Assembly (NCBI RefSeq): GCF_900186465.1
Contig: NZ_LT891958.1
Location: 62,001-126,000, forward strand
Source: Centipeda felix
GTDB taxonomy: Bacteria > Bacillota > Negativicutes > Selenomonadales > Selenomonadaceae
Reading direction: 5' to 3'
Length of the DNA stretch: 64,000 nt
The position numbers and the translations under genes were made by a program. Shown in pieces: positions 55,897 to 64,000 of this stretch. The notes under the pieces were generated by a model that ran no database searches, was not told where the DNA came from, and was given only the letters and a program-made list of their open reading frames with translations. The number at the start of each line of letters is the position of its first letter. Position 1 is the first letter of the stretch.

Positions 55897-56547
55897 ATGC
55901 TTTTGCCGTCATTTCCCGAAGTGCCGCCGCACCTCCTGCGCACGGCACGTCCGCTCACATTCCAGCCCGACGAGATCATCCGCTGTAAGGGAACGCACGC
56001 CGACACGGTTTACATCCTCCTCGCGGGGCGCGTGCGCATTATCAACGAGTTCTCAAGCGGCGATCGGTATGTGTTTGCCATCGCCGACCCGCCAACATTC
56101 CTCGGTGAGTACGAGGCTCTCGCGGGTACGCCGTACTATGCCGCGACATGTGAGGCAGAAACGGTATGCGATCTGCTCGCCATCAGCATTGACGCGTTCG
56201 GTGCATGGCTCCAGCACGACGCGGCAGCAGCGTTTTCCGTTGCCTGCATGATCGCACGAAAATCCTGGCCCATCTCGGACGAATACGGTCAGATCAAATA
56301 CCTAACGGTGCAGTCGCGTCTCCTCGCCTACCTGCAAAAGCAGCTGCCTGCGACCGATGCCGCCGTGCGTCTCCCCATGCGGCGGCAAGACATCGCCGAT
56401 GCCATTGGTACGAGCCTGAAGACGGTCAACCGCAGCGTCGAACGCCTCCGTGCAGAGGGGATACTCTCCCTCGACCGCGGCAAGATCGCCCTCACACCCG
56501 ACCAATGCGCAAAGATGCGGACAATGGATGTGCACCAAAAAACATAG
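55897..56547 (+). CDS. Crp/Fnr-family transcriptional regulator
   Basis: 216 residues from ATG 55897, with GAGGAG upstream. An N-terminal cyclic-nucleotide-binding-type beta-roll (LLAGRVRIINEFSSGDRYVFAIADPPTFLGEYEAL in pieces) is followed by a long helix and a C-terminal winged helix-turn-helix (MRRQDIADAIGTSLKTVNRSVERLRAEGIL). The Arg and Glu that E. coli CRP uses to read TGTGA are replaced by Leu and Lys in the recognition helix, so its site probably differs. No iron-sulphur Cys cluster is seen, so it is not a classical FNR. The signal is unknown. It is divergent from the purine permease operon. Confidence 0.9.
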   Translation: MLLPSFPEVPPHLLRTARPLTFQPDEIIRCKGTHADTVYILLAGRVRIINEFSSGDRYVFAIADPPTFLGEYEALAGTPYYAATCEAETVCDLLAISIDAFGAWLQHDAAAAFSVACMIARKSWPISDEYGQIKYLTVQSRLLAYLQKQLPATDAAVRLPMRRQDIADAIGTSLKTVNRSVERLRAEGILSLDRGKIALTPDQCAKMRTMDVHQKT

Positions 56548-56578
56548 AGATGCTGCGACACAATCACTGCACCACATG

Positions 56579-56622
56579 AAAAGGGCGCTGCACGAAGCCA
56601 AAGACTTCGTGCAGCGCCTTTT
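56579..56622 (+). terminator. Terminator of the Crp/Fnr regulator gene
   Basis: GGCGCTGCACGAAG pairs with CTTCGTGCAGCGCC around a seven-base loop and runs into TTTT. Confidence 0.85.
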
Positions 56623-56639
56623 GTGTGCCCCTTCCACCG

Positions 56640-56793
56640 CTTGCTGGCCTGTCCAAGAAGCAAGCCCATAGGGCGCAGCTGATTGGGAAACAGGTCGTAT
56701 GCGAAAACGTCCCAAGAACACGAGCGTTAGCGACGTGTGATTGGTTGACGTTGACCGCTCGCGGTCCACCTTCCCCGTCATAGCGGGGAAGGC
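56640..56793. other. Structured intergenic stretch of unknown nature
   Basis: Contains consecutive perfect hairpins, GACCGC/GCGGTC (near 56752-56765) and CCTTCCCCG with CGGGGAAGG (near 56769-56792), just downstream of the permease stop. The second could end the permease message. No protein-like frame is seen. It looks like a dispersed repeat, but no second copy is present in this window. Confidence 0.4.
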
Positions 56794-56795
56794 GA

Positions 56796-58151
56796 TTATG
56801 CTTTTTCACTCTTTCGCTTCGACCGATAGCCGAGCCAGAGCACGATCAGCCATACGGGCAGGATCGGCACGGCAATCTGCATCCCGGGGATCTGTGCCAT
56901 CATGATGACAACCCCCGCGAGGAAGATGAGGCAGAGGTAGTTGATCCACGGATAGAACGGCGTGCGGAATTTGATTGGCTTTCCCTCACGTGCACATTGC
57001 TCACGAAACTTCAGATGCGTAACGACGATGGTCGTCCAGCTGATGACAGCCGCGCAGGTTGCGATCGCGATCAGATAGAGAAATGCATCGCCCGGGAAAA
57101 AGTAATTGAGAAAGACGACAACGAGCGTCATCCCCGAGGAGATGAGAATGCCGCGCACGGGCACCCCGCGGTGTGAGAGACGGCAGAGTGCCTGCGGTGC
57201 ATCGCCGCGCTGTGCGAGTCCATAGAGCATACGGCTGTTGCTGTAGATCGCGGAGTTGTAGACCGAGACTGCCGCCGTGAGCACGACGAAATTCAGGATA
57301 TGTGCCGCCGCAGGGATACCGACGTTACGGAAAATCTGGACAAAGGGGCTCGCATCCGCACCAACCTCGTTCCACGGCCAGAGAGCCATAAGAATCGCCA
57401 TGGTGCCGACGTAGAAGATGAGGATACGCCAGATCACCTGATTGATCGCCTGTGGGATGGTGCGGTCGGGATCCTCTGCCTCCCCCGCTGTGATGCCGAT
57501 CAGCTCAACGCCGCCGAACGAGAACATGACGACCGCCGTTGCGAGGAGGAAGCCCCACCAGCCGTTCGGCAGGAAGCCCCCGTGCGCCCAGAGGTTGCTG
57601 ACGTTCTCGGGGAACGGTGCCCCTGTCACGAGCAGCCAGCCGCCGAGCCCAATCATGAGCACAATCGCCGTGATCTTGACAAGTGCCATGCAGAACTCCA
57701 TCTCCCCATAGGCACGCACATTCGTGAGATTGAGGATGGTGATGACCGTGAGACAGACGAGCGCAGAGAGCCACTGCGGCAGATCGGGCAGCCAAAAATT
57801 CATATAGATGCCGACCGCCGCCAGCTCCGCCATAGAGACGATGATGTAATTGAACCAGTAGTTCCAGCCGGAGAGGAAGCCCGGAAAGTCGCCCCAGTAC
57901 TTTCCCGCATAGTGACTGAAGGAGCCCGAGACCGGTTCATCCACTGCCATCTCGCCGAGCATCCGCATGATGAAGAAAATCATGATGCCGCCGAGCAGAT
58001 ATGCGAGCATGACCGCCGGCCCCGCGAGCGCGATCGTCGAGACAGAGCCGTAGAAAAGCCCCGTACCGATTGCGCCGCCGAGGGCGATCATCTGGAGATG
58101 CCTGTTCTTGAGCCCGCGCCGAAGGGCGGGCGATGCTTCCTTTTCCTGCAT
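56796..58151 (-). CDS. Amino-acid permease (APC superfamily, AAT family)
   Basis: 451 residues from ATG 58151, with CGGAGGAT upstream. Twelve spans with the family signature at the N terminus (LKNRHLQMIALGGAIGTGLFYGS) and SGSFSHYAGKYWGDFPGFLSGWNYW, SFGGVELIGITAGEAEDP further on. Relatives (AroP, PheP, LysP, GabP, ProY) import amino acids by proton symport; which one cannot be told here. It lies 23 bases after the smpB stop and may be read from the rnr-smpB transcript. Confidence 0.93.
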   Translation of the reverse strand: MQEKEASPALRRGLKNRHLQMIALGGAIGTGLFYGSVSTIALAGPAVMLAYLLGGIMIFFIMRMLGEMAVDEPVSGSFSHYAGKYWGDFPGFLSGWNYWFNYIIVSMAELAAVGIYMNFWLPDLPQWLSALVCLTVITILNLTNVRAYGEMEFCMALVKITAIVLMIGLGGWLLVTGAPFPENVSNLWAHGGFLPNGWWGFLLATAVVMFSFGGVELIGITAGEAEDPDRTIPQAINQVIWRILIFYVGTMAILMALWPWNEVGADASPFVQIFRNVGIPAAAHILNFVVLTAAVSVYNSAIYSNSRMLYGLAQRGDAPQALCRLSHRGVPVRGILISSGMTLVVVFLNYFFPGDAFLYLIAIATCAAVISWTTIVVTHLKFREQCAREGKPIKFRTPFYPWINYLCLIFLAGVVIMMAQIPGMQIAVPILPVWLIVLWLGYRSKRKSEKA

Positions 58152-58174
58152 AAATCCTCCGTCCAAAAATACTG

Positions 58175-58648
58175 CTATCCGCGCTGACGTGATTTTAGTG
58201 CCTGTTCCACCTCGCGTTTTGCCGCCTTTTCCTTCAACGACTGACGCTTGTCGTAGTTATGCTTGCCGCTCGCGAGTGCCAGCTCGAGCTTTGCACGTCC
58301 GTGCTTGAAATAGACCTTCAGCGGGATGAGCGTCATGCCCTTTTCCTGCGTCTTGCCAAAGAGCTTCAGAATCTCCGCCTTGTGCATGAGCAGACGGCGC
58401 ACGCGCAACGGGTCATGGTTGAACTGATTGCCCTGATCGTAGGGGCTGATGTGCATGTGGTCGAGGAATACTTCCCCGTTCTTGATGTAGGCGTAGCTGT
58501 CGCGCAGATTTGCCTTGCCGGCGCGCAGGGACTTGACCTCCGTACCGACCAGCTCCATTCCCGCCTCATAGGTCTCGTGGATGAAGTAGTCGTGCCGCGC
58601 CTTGCGGTTCTCACAGGCGATCCGTACGCCATCGTTTTTCTTTCCCAT
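58175..58648 (-). CDS. smpB: SsrA (tmRNA)-binding protein SmpB
   Basis: 157 residues. ARHDYFIHETYEAGMELVGTEVKSLRAGKANLRDSY-type sequence forms the conserved OB core, HISPYDQGN and HDPLRVRRLLMHKAEI are diagnostic, and the basic tail (KRQSLKEKAAKREVE) is the part that enters the ribosome. With tmRNA it rescues stalled ribosomes. GAGGAAC precedes the ATG and overlaps the stop of the small frame at 58658-58966. No tmRNA gene was seen next to it. Confidence 0.97.
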   Translation of the reverse strand: MGKKNDGVRIACENRKARHDYFIHETYEAGMELVGTEVKSLRAGKANLRDSYAYIKNGEVFLDHMHISPYDQGNQFNHDPLRVRRLLMHKAEILKLFGKTQEKGMTLIPLKVYFKHGRAKLELALASGKHNYDKRQSLKEKAAKREVEQALKSRQRG

Positions 58649-58657
58649 TGATGTTCC

Positions 58658-58966
58658 TCATTCGGTGCCTCGCGTGCCGCCCTCCGTCTTGCGGTTCATG
58701 CGGCGTGCGGGGCGCGGCGCACGGCGCGGCTTCTCCGTCCGCTCCGGCTCCTCACTCCGGCTGCGGTAGCCCGGCGGATCGGGCCAGACCGCACTGTTGA
58801 GCCCCGTCACCTTGACGCGGTGATAGTCGCGTCCACTGCGCTCATCGTCACGACGGCTCTCGCTGCGCCCGCCGCGTGGCGGGCGGTCTGCGTTTGGCTT
58901 TCCGCCGCGCTCACTGTGCCACGAGGCCGGCTTGCCGTCCGTCGCGCGTCTGCTCTGCCCCCGCAT
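58658..58966 (-). CDS. Basic tail frame after rnr: out-of-frame C-terminal extension of RNase R or small overlapping gene
   Basis: A 102-codon open frame, one base out of phase with rnr, overlaps its end and stops just before smpB. The sequence is Arg/Pro/Glu-rich (DRPPRGGRSESRRDDERSGR) with a less random VKVTGLNSAVWPDPPGY, like the disordered basic tails of RNase R proteins. Removing one G from the five-G run near 58961 would fuse it to rnr. The first ATG has no well-spaced ribosome site, which argues against an independent gene. Its stop codon touches the smpB ribosome site, and without it rnr and smpB would be separated by about 260 bases. It is a plausible tail, not proven. Confidence 0.45.
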   Translation of the reverse strand: MRGQSRRATDGKPASWHSERGGKPNADRPPRGGRSESRRDDERSGRDYHRVKVTGLNSAVWPDPPGYRSRSEEPERTEKPRRAPRPARRMNRKTEGGTRGTE

Positions 58967-61178
58967 CCTTCTTCGCGGGGCGCGGGGCAGCGCCGCGTTT
59001 CGCAGGAGCGGCCGCGTTCGGGTCGTAGACGCCGTTGTCCTTCAGGACGAAGTCGAGCGTCCGCGCCTGTACGTCGGCGCGCGTGATGATGATGGTCACC
59101 GTATCGCCGAGGCGGTAGCGCGTGCCCGTGCGCTCGCCCACCATCGCATACTGATCCTCGACGTAGGTATAGTAATCGTTGACCATGGTCGAGACGTGGA
59201 CCAGCCCCTCGACGCCATTCTCGAGCTCGACGAAGATGCCGAACGCCGTCACGCCGCTGATGACACCCTCGTAGGTCTCGCCCACGAACTGCGCCATGTA
59301 CTCGATCTTTTTCATATCGGTCGTCTCGCGCTCCGCCTCGATGGCAATGCGCTCACGCGCTGAGGAGTGCTCCGCCGCCTCGGGGAGGAGCGCACGCAGA
59401 CGCTCGCGTTTCTCCGCCGCGATATGTCCCGTGGCAAACGTCTCGCGGAGGAGACGATGCACGAGGAGGTCGGGATAGCGTCGGATCGGCGAGGTAAAAT
59501 GCGTATAGTAGCGCGCCGCAAGGCCAAAGTGCCCAAGGCTCGCCGTCGAATAGCGCGCCTGCTGCATCGAACGCAGGGCGACCGCCCCGATGATGCGCTC
59601 CTCGGGCTGTCCCTTAACGCGGTCGAGCACCTGCTGGATGTCGGAGGGGCGCACCTTGCCGTCCTCATCGACATGGAGGCGCAGGCCGAGCGCGGCGAGG
59701 AGGCTCTGCAGACGCTCGATCTTCTCAGAGGTGGGCGTCTCATGCACGCGGTAGACGAACGGCTCTTCCTTCAGCTCCATGTGACGCGCCACGGTCTCAT
59801 TTGCCGCGAGCATGCACTCCTCGATGATGGACTCGCCAATCGAGCCTGTACGCTTTTCGAGCGCGACAGGATGTCCATCGGCATCGAGCTTTACCTTGAC
59901 CTCGGGCAGCTCAAAGTCAATCGAGCCGCGCCGATGACGCTTGGCACGCAGCACCTCGCGCAGACGGCGAAGCGTCTCAAGCATCGGGCGGATGTCGCCG
60001 TTGTCCGAGACGAACGGCTCATCACCGGCAAGGACGCGGTTGACGAGCGTATAGGTTAGGCGGCGCGCAACATGGATCACGCACGGCACGATCTCATAGT
60101 TCTTGACCTCGCCGTCCATGCCGATCTCCATCTCGCACGCCATTGAGAGACGATCTACGCCCTCGTTCAGGCTGCAGATTCCGTTCGACAGCTCCTTCGG
60201 GAGCATCGGAATCACGCGGTCGACGAGATAGACGCTCGTCCCGCGCCGCGCTGCCTCACGATCGAGCGGCTCGCCCGCACGGACATAGTGGCTGACATCG
60301 GCAATGTAGACGCCGAGGAAGAACCCGCCGTCCTTCTCATAGGCGTAGACACCGTCGTCGATGTCCTTCGTATCCTCGCCGTCAATCGTGACGATGGGGA
60401 AATCACGTCGATCCCGCCGCCCTGCATACTCCTCGGGAAGCGGATCCTTCGGGCAGTGCGCCGCCGCCTCTGCAACATCGGGCGGGAACTTCTCATCGAG
60501 ATCGTAGGCGCGCATGACAGCAAGCACGTCCACGCCGGGGTCACCCGTCTTGCCGAGCACCTCGACGACGCGTCCCTCAGCGCTCCTGCGCTGCTCCGGC
60601 CACTTCGTGATCTCGACGACGACCTTGCTGCCCGTCTTTGCCCCGCCAAAGTCCTTTTTCAGCACAAAGACATCGCGCCCGATCTTCGTGCTGTCGGGTG
60701 TGACAAAGCCGAACGCCTTGCTGCGCTCGAACGTGCCGACAATATGCGTATTGACGCGCTCGAGGATGCGGATGATCTCCCCCTCACGCGCGCGTCCCGG
60801 CTGCTCGGACGGCGTGACGCGTGCGACCACGCGGTCACCGTGCATCGCCGTCCCCATCGCACTGCCGGGGACAAAGACATCCGTCTCCTCCTCCGTCTCA
60901 CGCACATCGGGGATGATGAAGCCGAACCCCTTCGGCGACATGGAGAGCCGCCCCACCACGAGATTCATGCGGCTCGGCAGCCCGTAAAGGCCGCTGCGGT
61001 TGCGGATGACCGCACCCTCGGCCTCAAGCGCGGCAAGAGCATCGGAGAGCTCCTTCCCTTCGCTCTCCGGGAGCCCCAGCCCCGTACGCAGCTCCGCCTC
61101 AGGCAGCGGGCGATAGGCGTCCTCCCGCATAAAGGCGTAGACCCTCTCCTTGAGCGTATCCAGTTGTTCCTGTTCCAT
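58911..61178 (-). CDS. rnr: Ribonuclease R
   Basis: 755 residues as read. The N-terminal winged helix and two cold-shock OB folds (GFGFIIPD, FGFVTPD) are followed by the RNB catalytic domain with DGEDTKDIDDGVYA and YIADVSHYV, where the Asp residues bind Mg2+. TSPIRRYPDLLVHRLL comes next, then an S1 domain (YEGVISGVTAFGIFVELENGVEGLVHVS). It degrades structured RNA 3' to 5' and acts with SmpB/tmRNA, whose gene follows. The annotated end may be premature because of a frameshift near 58961. Confidence 0.96.
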   Translation of the reverse strand: MEQEQLDTLKERVYAFMREDAYRPLPEAELRTGLGLPESEGKELSDALAALEAEGAVIRNRSGLYGLPSRMNLVVGRLSMSPKGFGFIIPDVRETEEETDVFVPGSAMGTAMHGDRVVARVTPSEQPGRAREGEIIRILERVNTHIVGTFERSKAFGFVTPDSTKIGRDVFVLKKDFGGAKTGSKVVVEITKWPEQRRSAEGRVVEVLGKTGDPGVDVLAVMRAYDLDEKFPPDVAEAAAHCPKDPLPEEYAGRRDRRDFPIVTIDGEDTKDIDDGVYAYEKDGGFFLGVYIADVSHYVRAGEPLDREAARRGTSVYLVDRVIPMLPKELSNGICSLNEGVDRLSMACEMEIGMDGEVKNYEIVPCVIHVARRLTYTLVNRVLAGDEPFVSDNGDIRPMLETLRRLREVLRAKRHRRGSIDFELPEVKVKLDADGHPVALEKRTGSIGESIIEECMLAANETVARHMELKEEPFVYRVHETPTSEKIERLQSLLAALGLRLHVDEDGKVRPSDIQQVLDRVKGQPEERIIGAVALRSMQQARYSTASLGHFGLAARYYTHFTSPIRRYPDLLVHRLLRETFATGHIAAEKRERLRALLPEAAEHSSARERIAIEAERETTDMKKIEYMAQFVGETYEGVISGVTAFGIFVELENGVEGLVHVSTMVNDYYTYVEDQYAMVGERTGTRYRLGDTVTIIITRADVQARTLDFVLKDNGVYDPNAAAPAKRGAAPRPAKKDAGAEQTRDGRQAGLVAQ

Positions 61179-61198
61179 ATTTTCCTCTTTTTTCGTTT

Positions 61199-61960
61199 CT
61201 ACGATCTTCTTCCCTGCACAGCCTTCTCCAAAAAATCTGCCGTGCGCTCAAATACGCGTTCCCTGACCCCCTCGTCAAGCGGAAGCAGATGCCCCGCATC
61301 AGGGAGAATCACCGTCTCACAGTCCGTGCTTGCCACGTGTGCGCGCAGCTCCTCGGCACTCTTTGGATCCGCCGTATGGTCACGCGCTCCGTGGACGATC
61401 AGGAGCGGCGCGCGCACCTTGCCCAGCTCGCTGCGGGCAGCGGCGATCACATCCATCATCTCATGGACGGAGACGAGCGGCATACGCCGATAGGTGTTGT
61501 TCGCTCCCTGCGGGACGTTCTCCAGTTTGCGGCGCGCCTTCGGCACATAGCGGCCGACGCTCGCCGCGCGCGTCGGCAGATGCTCGATCCCCTGCTCACG
61601 CGCAATGATCAGTGGCGCACCGAGGCTCACAACACAGGTGACCTCCGCCTCGACCGAAAGCAACAGGGCAAAGATCGCCCCCATCGAGTGCCCCACGACG
61701 GCGATGTCGTCACACGCACCACGCAGAATCGCGTAGCCGTCACGCACAGAGTCCATCCAGTCCTCATGCTCCGTACGGCTGAGATCCTCTGCTGTCGTCC
61801 CGTGCCCCGCAAGTCGTATGGCGAGCACCGTAAAGCCGCGCGCATGAAGGTACTCCCCCATGAGTCGCAGCTCAGCGGGAAGCCCAGTAAATCCGTGAAT
61901 GAGGAGGACACCATGCCGTCCGCCCGGCAGAAAAAAAGGCTCTGCGCCCAGTAAATGCAT
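61199..61960 (-). CDS. Alpha/beta-hydrolase, carboxylesterase (Est30-like)
   Basis: 253 residues from ATG 61960, with AAAGGGGG upstream. LLIHGFTGLPAELR forms the oxyanion region, GHSMG carries the nucleophile Ser, VHGARDHTADP the Asp and DAGHLLPLDEG the His. The layout matches the Est30/YvaK monoacyl-ester hydrolases. It is a cytoplasmic enzyme whose natural substrate is unknown. The order secG, esterase, rnr, smpB is the common Firmicute arrangement. Confidence 0.92.
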   Translation of the reverse strand: MHLLGAEPFFLPGGRHGVLLIHGFTGLPAELRLMGEYLHARGFTVLAIRLAGHGTTAEDLSRTEHEDWMDSVRDGYAILRGACDDIAVVGHSMGAIFALLLSVEAEVTCVVSLGAPLIIAREQGIEHLPTRAASVGRYVPKARRKLENVPQGANNTYRRMPLVSVHEMMDVIAAARSELGKVRAPLLIVHGARDHTADPKSAEELRAHVASTDCETVILPDAGHLLPLDEGVRERVFERTADFLEKAVQGRRS

Positions 61961-62001
61961 GACGTATCCCCCTTTCACAAAATGATTCCATGCATCCCAA
62001 A

Positions 62002-62035
62002 ATAAAGCCCTGCCCCGCAGAGCGGCAGCAGGGCT
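62002..62035 (-). terminator. Terminator after secG
   Basis: AGCCCTGC (62006-62013) pairs with GCAGGGCT (62028-62035), with an inner CCGC/GCGG. TTTATTTT follows on the minus strand. Confidence 0.75.
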
Positions 62036-62050
62036 CCTGCACGGATACGG

Positions 62051-62278
62051 TCAGCTCGACAACCGCGCGATAATGATCGTAATCACCCCGAACAGTATCG
62101 CGAACACGACGGTCACGCGTGCGAGCAGCGCGTCCATGCCGCGTGCCTTGCCCGAGAACACCGTATCCTCGCCGCCGTCCAAGCCGCCCATGCCGGCAGA
62201 CTTTGCCTCCTGTCCGAGCACAGACGCGATGAGGATGATCGCGACGATTGCATCCAGTACCATTAAAAGCGTGAGCAA
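62051..62278 (-). CDS. secG: Preprotein translocase subunit SecG
   Basis: 75 residues starting at TTG 62278, behind GAAGGAAGGGG. Two membrane spans (LMVLDAIVAIILIASVLGQ and VTVVFAILFGVITIIIARL) are joined by a Gly-rich loop (SAGMGGLDGGEDTVF), the plan of SecG. It supports SecYE during protein export. Its position before an Est30-like esterase, rnr and smpB is conserved in Firmicutes. Confidence 0.93.
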   Translation of the reverse strand: MLTLLMVLDAIVAIILIASVLGQEAKSAGMGGLDGGEDTVFSGKARGMDALLARVTVVFAILFGVITIIIARLSS

Positions 62279-62381
62279 GAAAAAGCCCCTTCCTTCTTAA
62301 AACGAACGATATTTTGTAATCATAACACAGAGAACGCAAACGTGGCAAGCGAAATGTATCCGCACCGCCATGCGGATTCCG

Positions 62382-63725
62382 TCACTTCTCCCCGCTGGCG
62401 GCCGGGAGCTCCTGTACCACGAGCATCGTATGCGGCATACGCAGCAGTACGCGTGTAATGCGGATGCCCTCTACCTCCTCCACATAGAGGAGTGCGCCCG
62501 CATGCGCCGCCATCTGCCCGACGCGCGGTGCCTCGCCGAGCTGGTCATAGAGCCAGCCGCCGATACTGTCCACATCCTCATCCACGATGCAGACGCCGAG
62601 GAGATCGTCGACCTCCTCGAGCAGCAGCTTTGCGTCGATGGAGCAGATATCGAGCCCGCGCCACTCGACGCTTTCGCGCTCGACGTCGAACTCGTCGCGG
62701 ATGTCGCCGACAATCTGCTCGATGATGTCCTCGACGGTCACCATGCCCGCCGTTCCGCCGTACTCATCGACGACGATAGCCAGCTGCGAGCCCTGCTCCT
62801 GCATCGTGCGCAGGAGGATACTGCCGTCCATGCTCTCGGGTACGATGAGTGCCTTGCGGATGTAGCGGCGCAGATTCAGCCGCTCCCCGCGCATGAGCGG
62901 CGGCAGGAGATCTTTCACATGGATAAAGCCGATGATGTGATCCTTGTCCTCGTAGCAGACAGGATAGCGCGTCTGCTGCTCCTCGATGATAGTCTTGATG
63001 CGGTCGGCGGGCGAGTCATCCAGATAGAGACAGATCATATCCGTGCGCGGCACCATGATTTCACGTGCATTCAGTTCCGTAAAGGAGAACACCTTGTCAA
63101 CAAAGTCCGCCTCCGTGCTGTTGATGAGCCCCTGACGATAACTCTCCTTCATCAGGAGGCGAATCTCCTCCTCCGTATGGGCATCCTCGTTTTCGCCTTT
63201 GGCCTCGTAGCCGAGCTTGCGGCTGATATGATTGGCCACCGTGTTGAGCACCCAGACAAAGGGGCGCATCACGCGGCCAAAAAGTACCATGGGAAAGGAA
63301 ATCGCGAGAAGAATGCGCTCCACGTTGGCGATGGCCATGGACTTCGGCGTCAGCTCGCCGAGCACGATATGGAGCGAGGTGATGAGCGTAAAGGCGATCG
63401 CGAGCGCGACCGTGTGCCCGACCTCATCAGGGAGTCCGACACTCTGCGTGACAGGCAGGATCAGCACGGCAATCGCCGGCTCACCCACCCAGCCGAGGCC
63501 AAGTGAAGCAAGCGTGATGCCAAGCTGTGTCACAGACAGCGAGGAATCGAGATGATCGGTCAGCTGCTTCGCGTACTTTGCACGGCTGACGCCCTCGGCG
63601 ATCAGGGTCTCCAGACGTGACGGACGGATTTTGACACAGCAGAACTCTGCCGCGACGAAGAACCCATTCATGAAAATCAGAAAGACAACGAGCAGTAAAT
63701 CGAGTAGTGTGGGCAATATGTCCAC
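62382..63725 (-). CDS. CNNM/CorC-type membrane protein (hemolysin C family)
   Basis: 447 residues from GTG 63725, with AAAGGAGG upstream. A DUF21/CNNM membrane domain (NGFFVAAEFCCVKIRPSRLE) is followed by two CBS domains (IMVPRTDMICLY, YPVCYEDKDHIIGFIHVKDL) and a C-terminal CorC_HlyC domain (VVDEYGGTAGMVTVEDIIEQIVGDI). The family is linked to magnesium or cobalt efflux and is often misnamed hemolysin. It is a single gene, downstream of a helicase gene on the same strand. Confidence 0.93.
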   Translation of the reverse strand: MDILPTLLDLLLVVFLIFMNGFFVAAEFCCVKIRPSRLETLIAEGVSRAKYAKQLTDHLDSSLSVTQLGITLASLGLGWVGEPAIAVLILPVTQSVGLPDEVGHTVALAIAFTLITSLHIVLGELTPKSMAIANVERILLAISFPMVLFGRVMRPFVWVLNTVANHISRKLGYEAKGENEDAHTEEEIRLLMKESYRQGLINSTEADFVDKVFSFTELNAREIMVPRTDMICLYLDDSPADRIKTIIEEQQTRYPVCYEDKDHIIGFIHVKDLLPPLMRGERLNLRRYIRKALIVPESMDGSILLRTMQEQGSQLAIVVDEYGGTAGMVTVEDIIEQIVGDIRDEFDVERESVEWRGLDICSIDAKLLLEEVDDLLGVCIVDEDVDSIGGWLYDQLGEAPRVGQMAAHAGALLYVEEVEGIRITRVLLRMPHTMLVVQELPAASGEK

Positions 63726-63753
63726 GAGTCAAGGCCTCCTTTGGGAAGGAACA

Positions 63754-64000
63754 TCAATTGATCTTTTTCAAATCAAGTTTCATGCGGACAGCGAGGGCTT
63801 TCAGCCGCTCCACTTCCTTCGCATCGACAAGCGAGATGACTGTGCCCTCCTTGCCCGCGCGTGCCGTCCGTCCTGCACGGTGACGATAGGTGCGCACGTC
63901 CTCGGGCAAATCGACCTGAACGACATAGTCCACATCCTCGATATCCAGGCCGCGCGCAGCAAGATCGGTGGAGATGAGAAGCTGTACACGCCCCGTGCGG
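63754..64000 (-). CDS. DEAD-box RNA helicase, C-terminal end only
   Basis: The last 81 codons of a gene that starts outside the window. [18 protein letters not shown] is helicase motif V, and [15 protein letters not shown] is motif VI. The chain ends soon after (MKLDLKKIN), so this is a short-tailed helicase of the RhlE/CshA kind rather than DbpA or CsdA with long tails. The stop is TGA at 63756-63754. About 28 bases separate it from the CNNM gene. Confidence 0.9.
   Translation of the reverse strand, partial: RTGRVQLLISTDLAARGLDIEDVDYVVQVDLPEDVRTYRHRAGRTARAGKEGTVISLVDAKEVERLKALAVRMKLDLKKIN

Noticed and set aside
55856-56251. An earlier ATG with GAGGAG ahead of the Crp/Fnr gene
   Set aside because: It is out of frame with the regulator, its ribosome site would lie at the very 5' end of the message, and the resulting peptide is antisense-like in composition.
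58100-58175. tmRNA gene next to smpB
   Set aside because: The space is filled by the amino-acid permease start; no tRNA-like ends or tag frame are visible.

Overview
The window looks like a chromosome segment of a Gram-negative Firmicute (class Negativicutes), most likely Selenomonas or a close relative. It combines Firmicute traits with an outer membrane. The Firmicute traits are strong AGGAGG-type ribosome sites, TTG/GTG starts, a GlgC-GlgD pair, a sorbitol operon with GutM and a SorC-type regulator, and a probable type I toxin-antitoxin locus. The outer-membrane traits are a TonB-dependent receptor and a secretin. Coding DNA is GC-rich and promoters are AT-rich. The genus is an inference; there is no rRNA in the window. 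I saw no tRNA, CRISPR array, prophage or intact insertion sequence.

Layout. 1-1.8 kb: a TonB receptor gene with two single-base frameshifts, behind a long leader with a terminator-like hairpin. 1.8-7.7 kb: four tightly packed genes (TPP-dependent enzyme, C-methyltransferase-like protein, DRE-TIM aldolase with an extra C-terminal domain, FkbM methyltransferase), bounded on both sides by copies of the 3' end of the neighbouring amylase-malQ gene. 7.7-20.5 kb: a complete glycogen operon, glgC-glgD-glgP-glgB-glgA-amylase/malQ, in which GlgB carries a long Lys/Ala-rich tail. 20.5-30.7 kb: rpsT, an AbgT-type transporter with peptidase T, two divergent MFS transporters, an M48 metalloprotease, a 22-codon toxin with antisense RNA, a nitroreductase and enolase. 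30.9-31.2 kb: a candidate small RNA with C-rich unpaired segments. 31-38 kb: ZIP transporter, a small unknown gene, an orphan response regulator with a secretin and a PilP/GspC-like protein, then pgi and a phosphohexomutase. 38-44.5 kb: tandem AEC-like permeases, a chemoreceptor and an NhaC-type antiporter. 44.5-48.4 kb: a sorbitol PTS operon with no IIA gene. 48.5-56.6 kb: DUF488 and zinc-ribbon genes, a nucleoside salvage operon (NCS2 permease, deoD, deoB, pdp, nupC) and a Crp/Fnr regulator. 56.8-64 kb: amino-acid permease, smpB, rnr, an esterase, secG, a CNNM/CorC-type protein and the end of a DEAD-box helicase.

How the genes fit together. Pgi, phosphohexomutase and enolase surround a glycogen make-and-break operon, so sugar storage and glycolysis dominate the left half. 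The 1.8-7.7 kb cassette has no promoter of its own that I can see and probably depends on read-through from the glycogen operon. The right half handles uptake and salvage of sorbitol, nucleosides and amino acids.

Most worth checking: the cassette with its flanking malQ ghost, the type I toxin-antitoxin locus at 28.46-28.72 kb, the candidate small RNA at 31 kb, the GlgB tail, and a TA-flanked palindromic repeat family with three copies. Two frameshifts in the receptor gene and a possible one at the end of rnr could be real or could be assembly errors.
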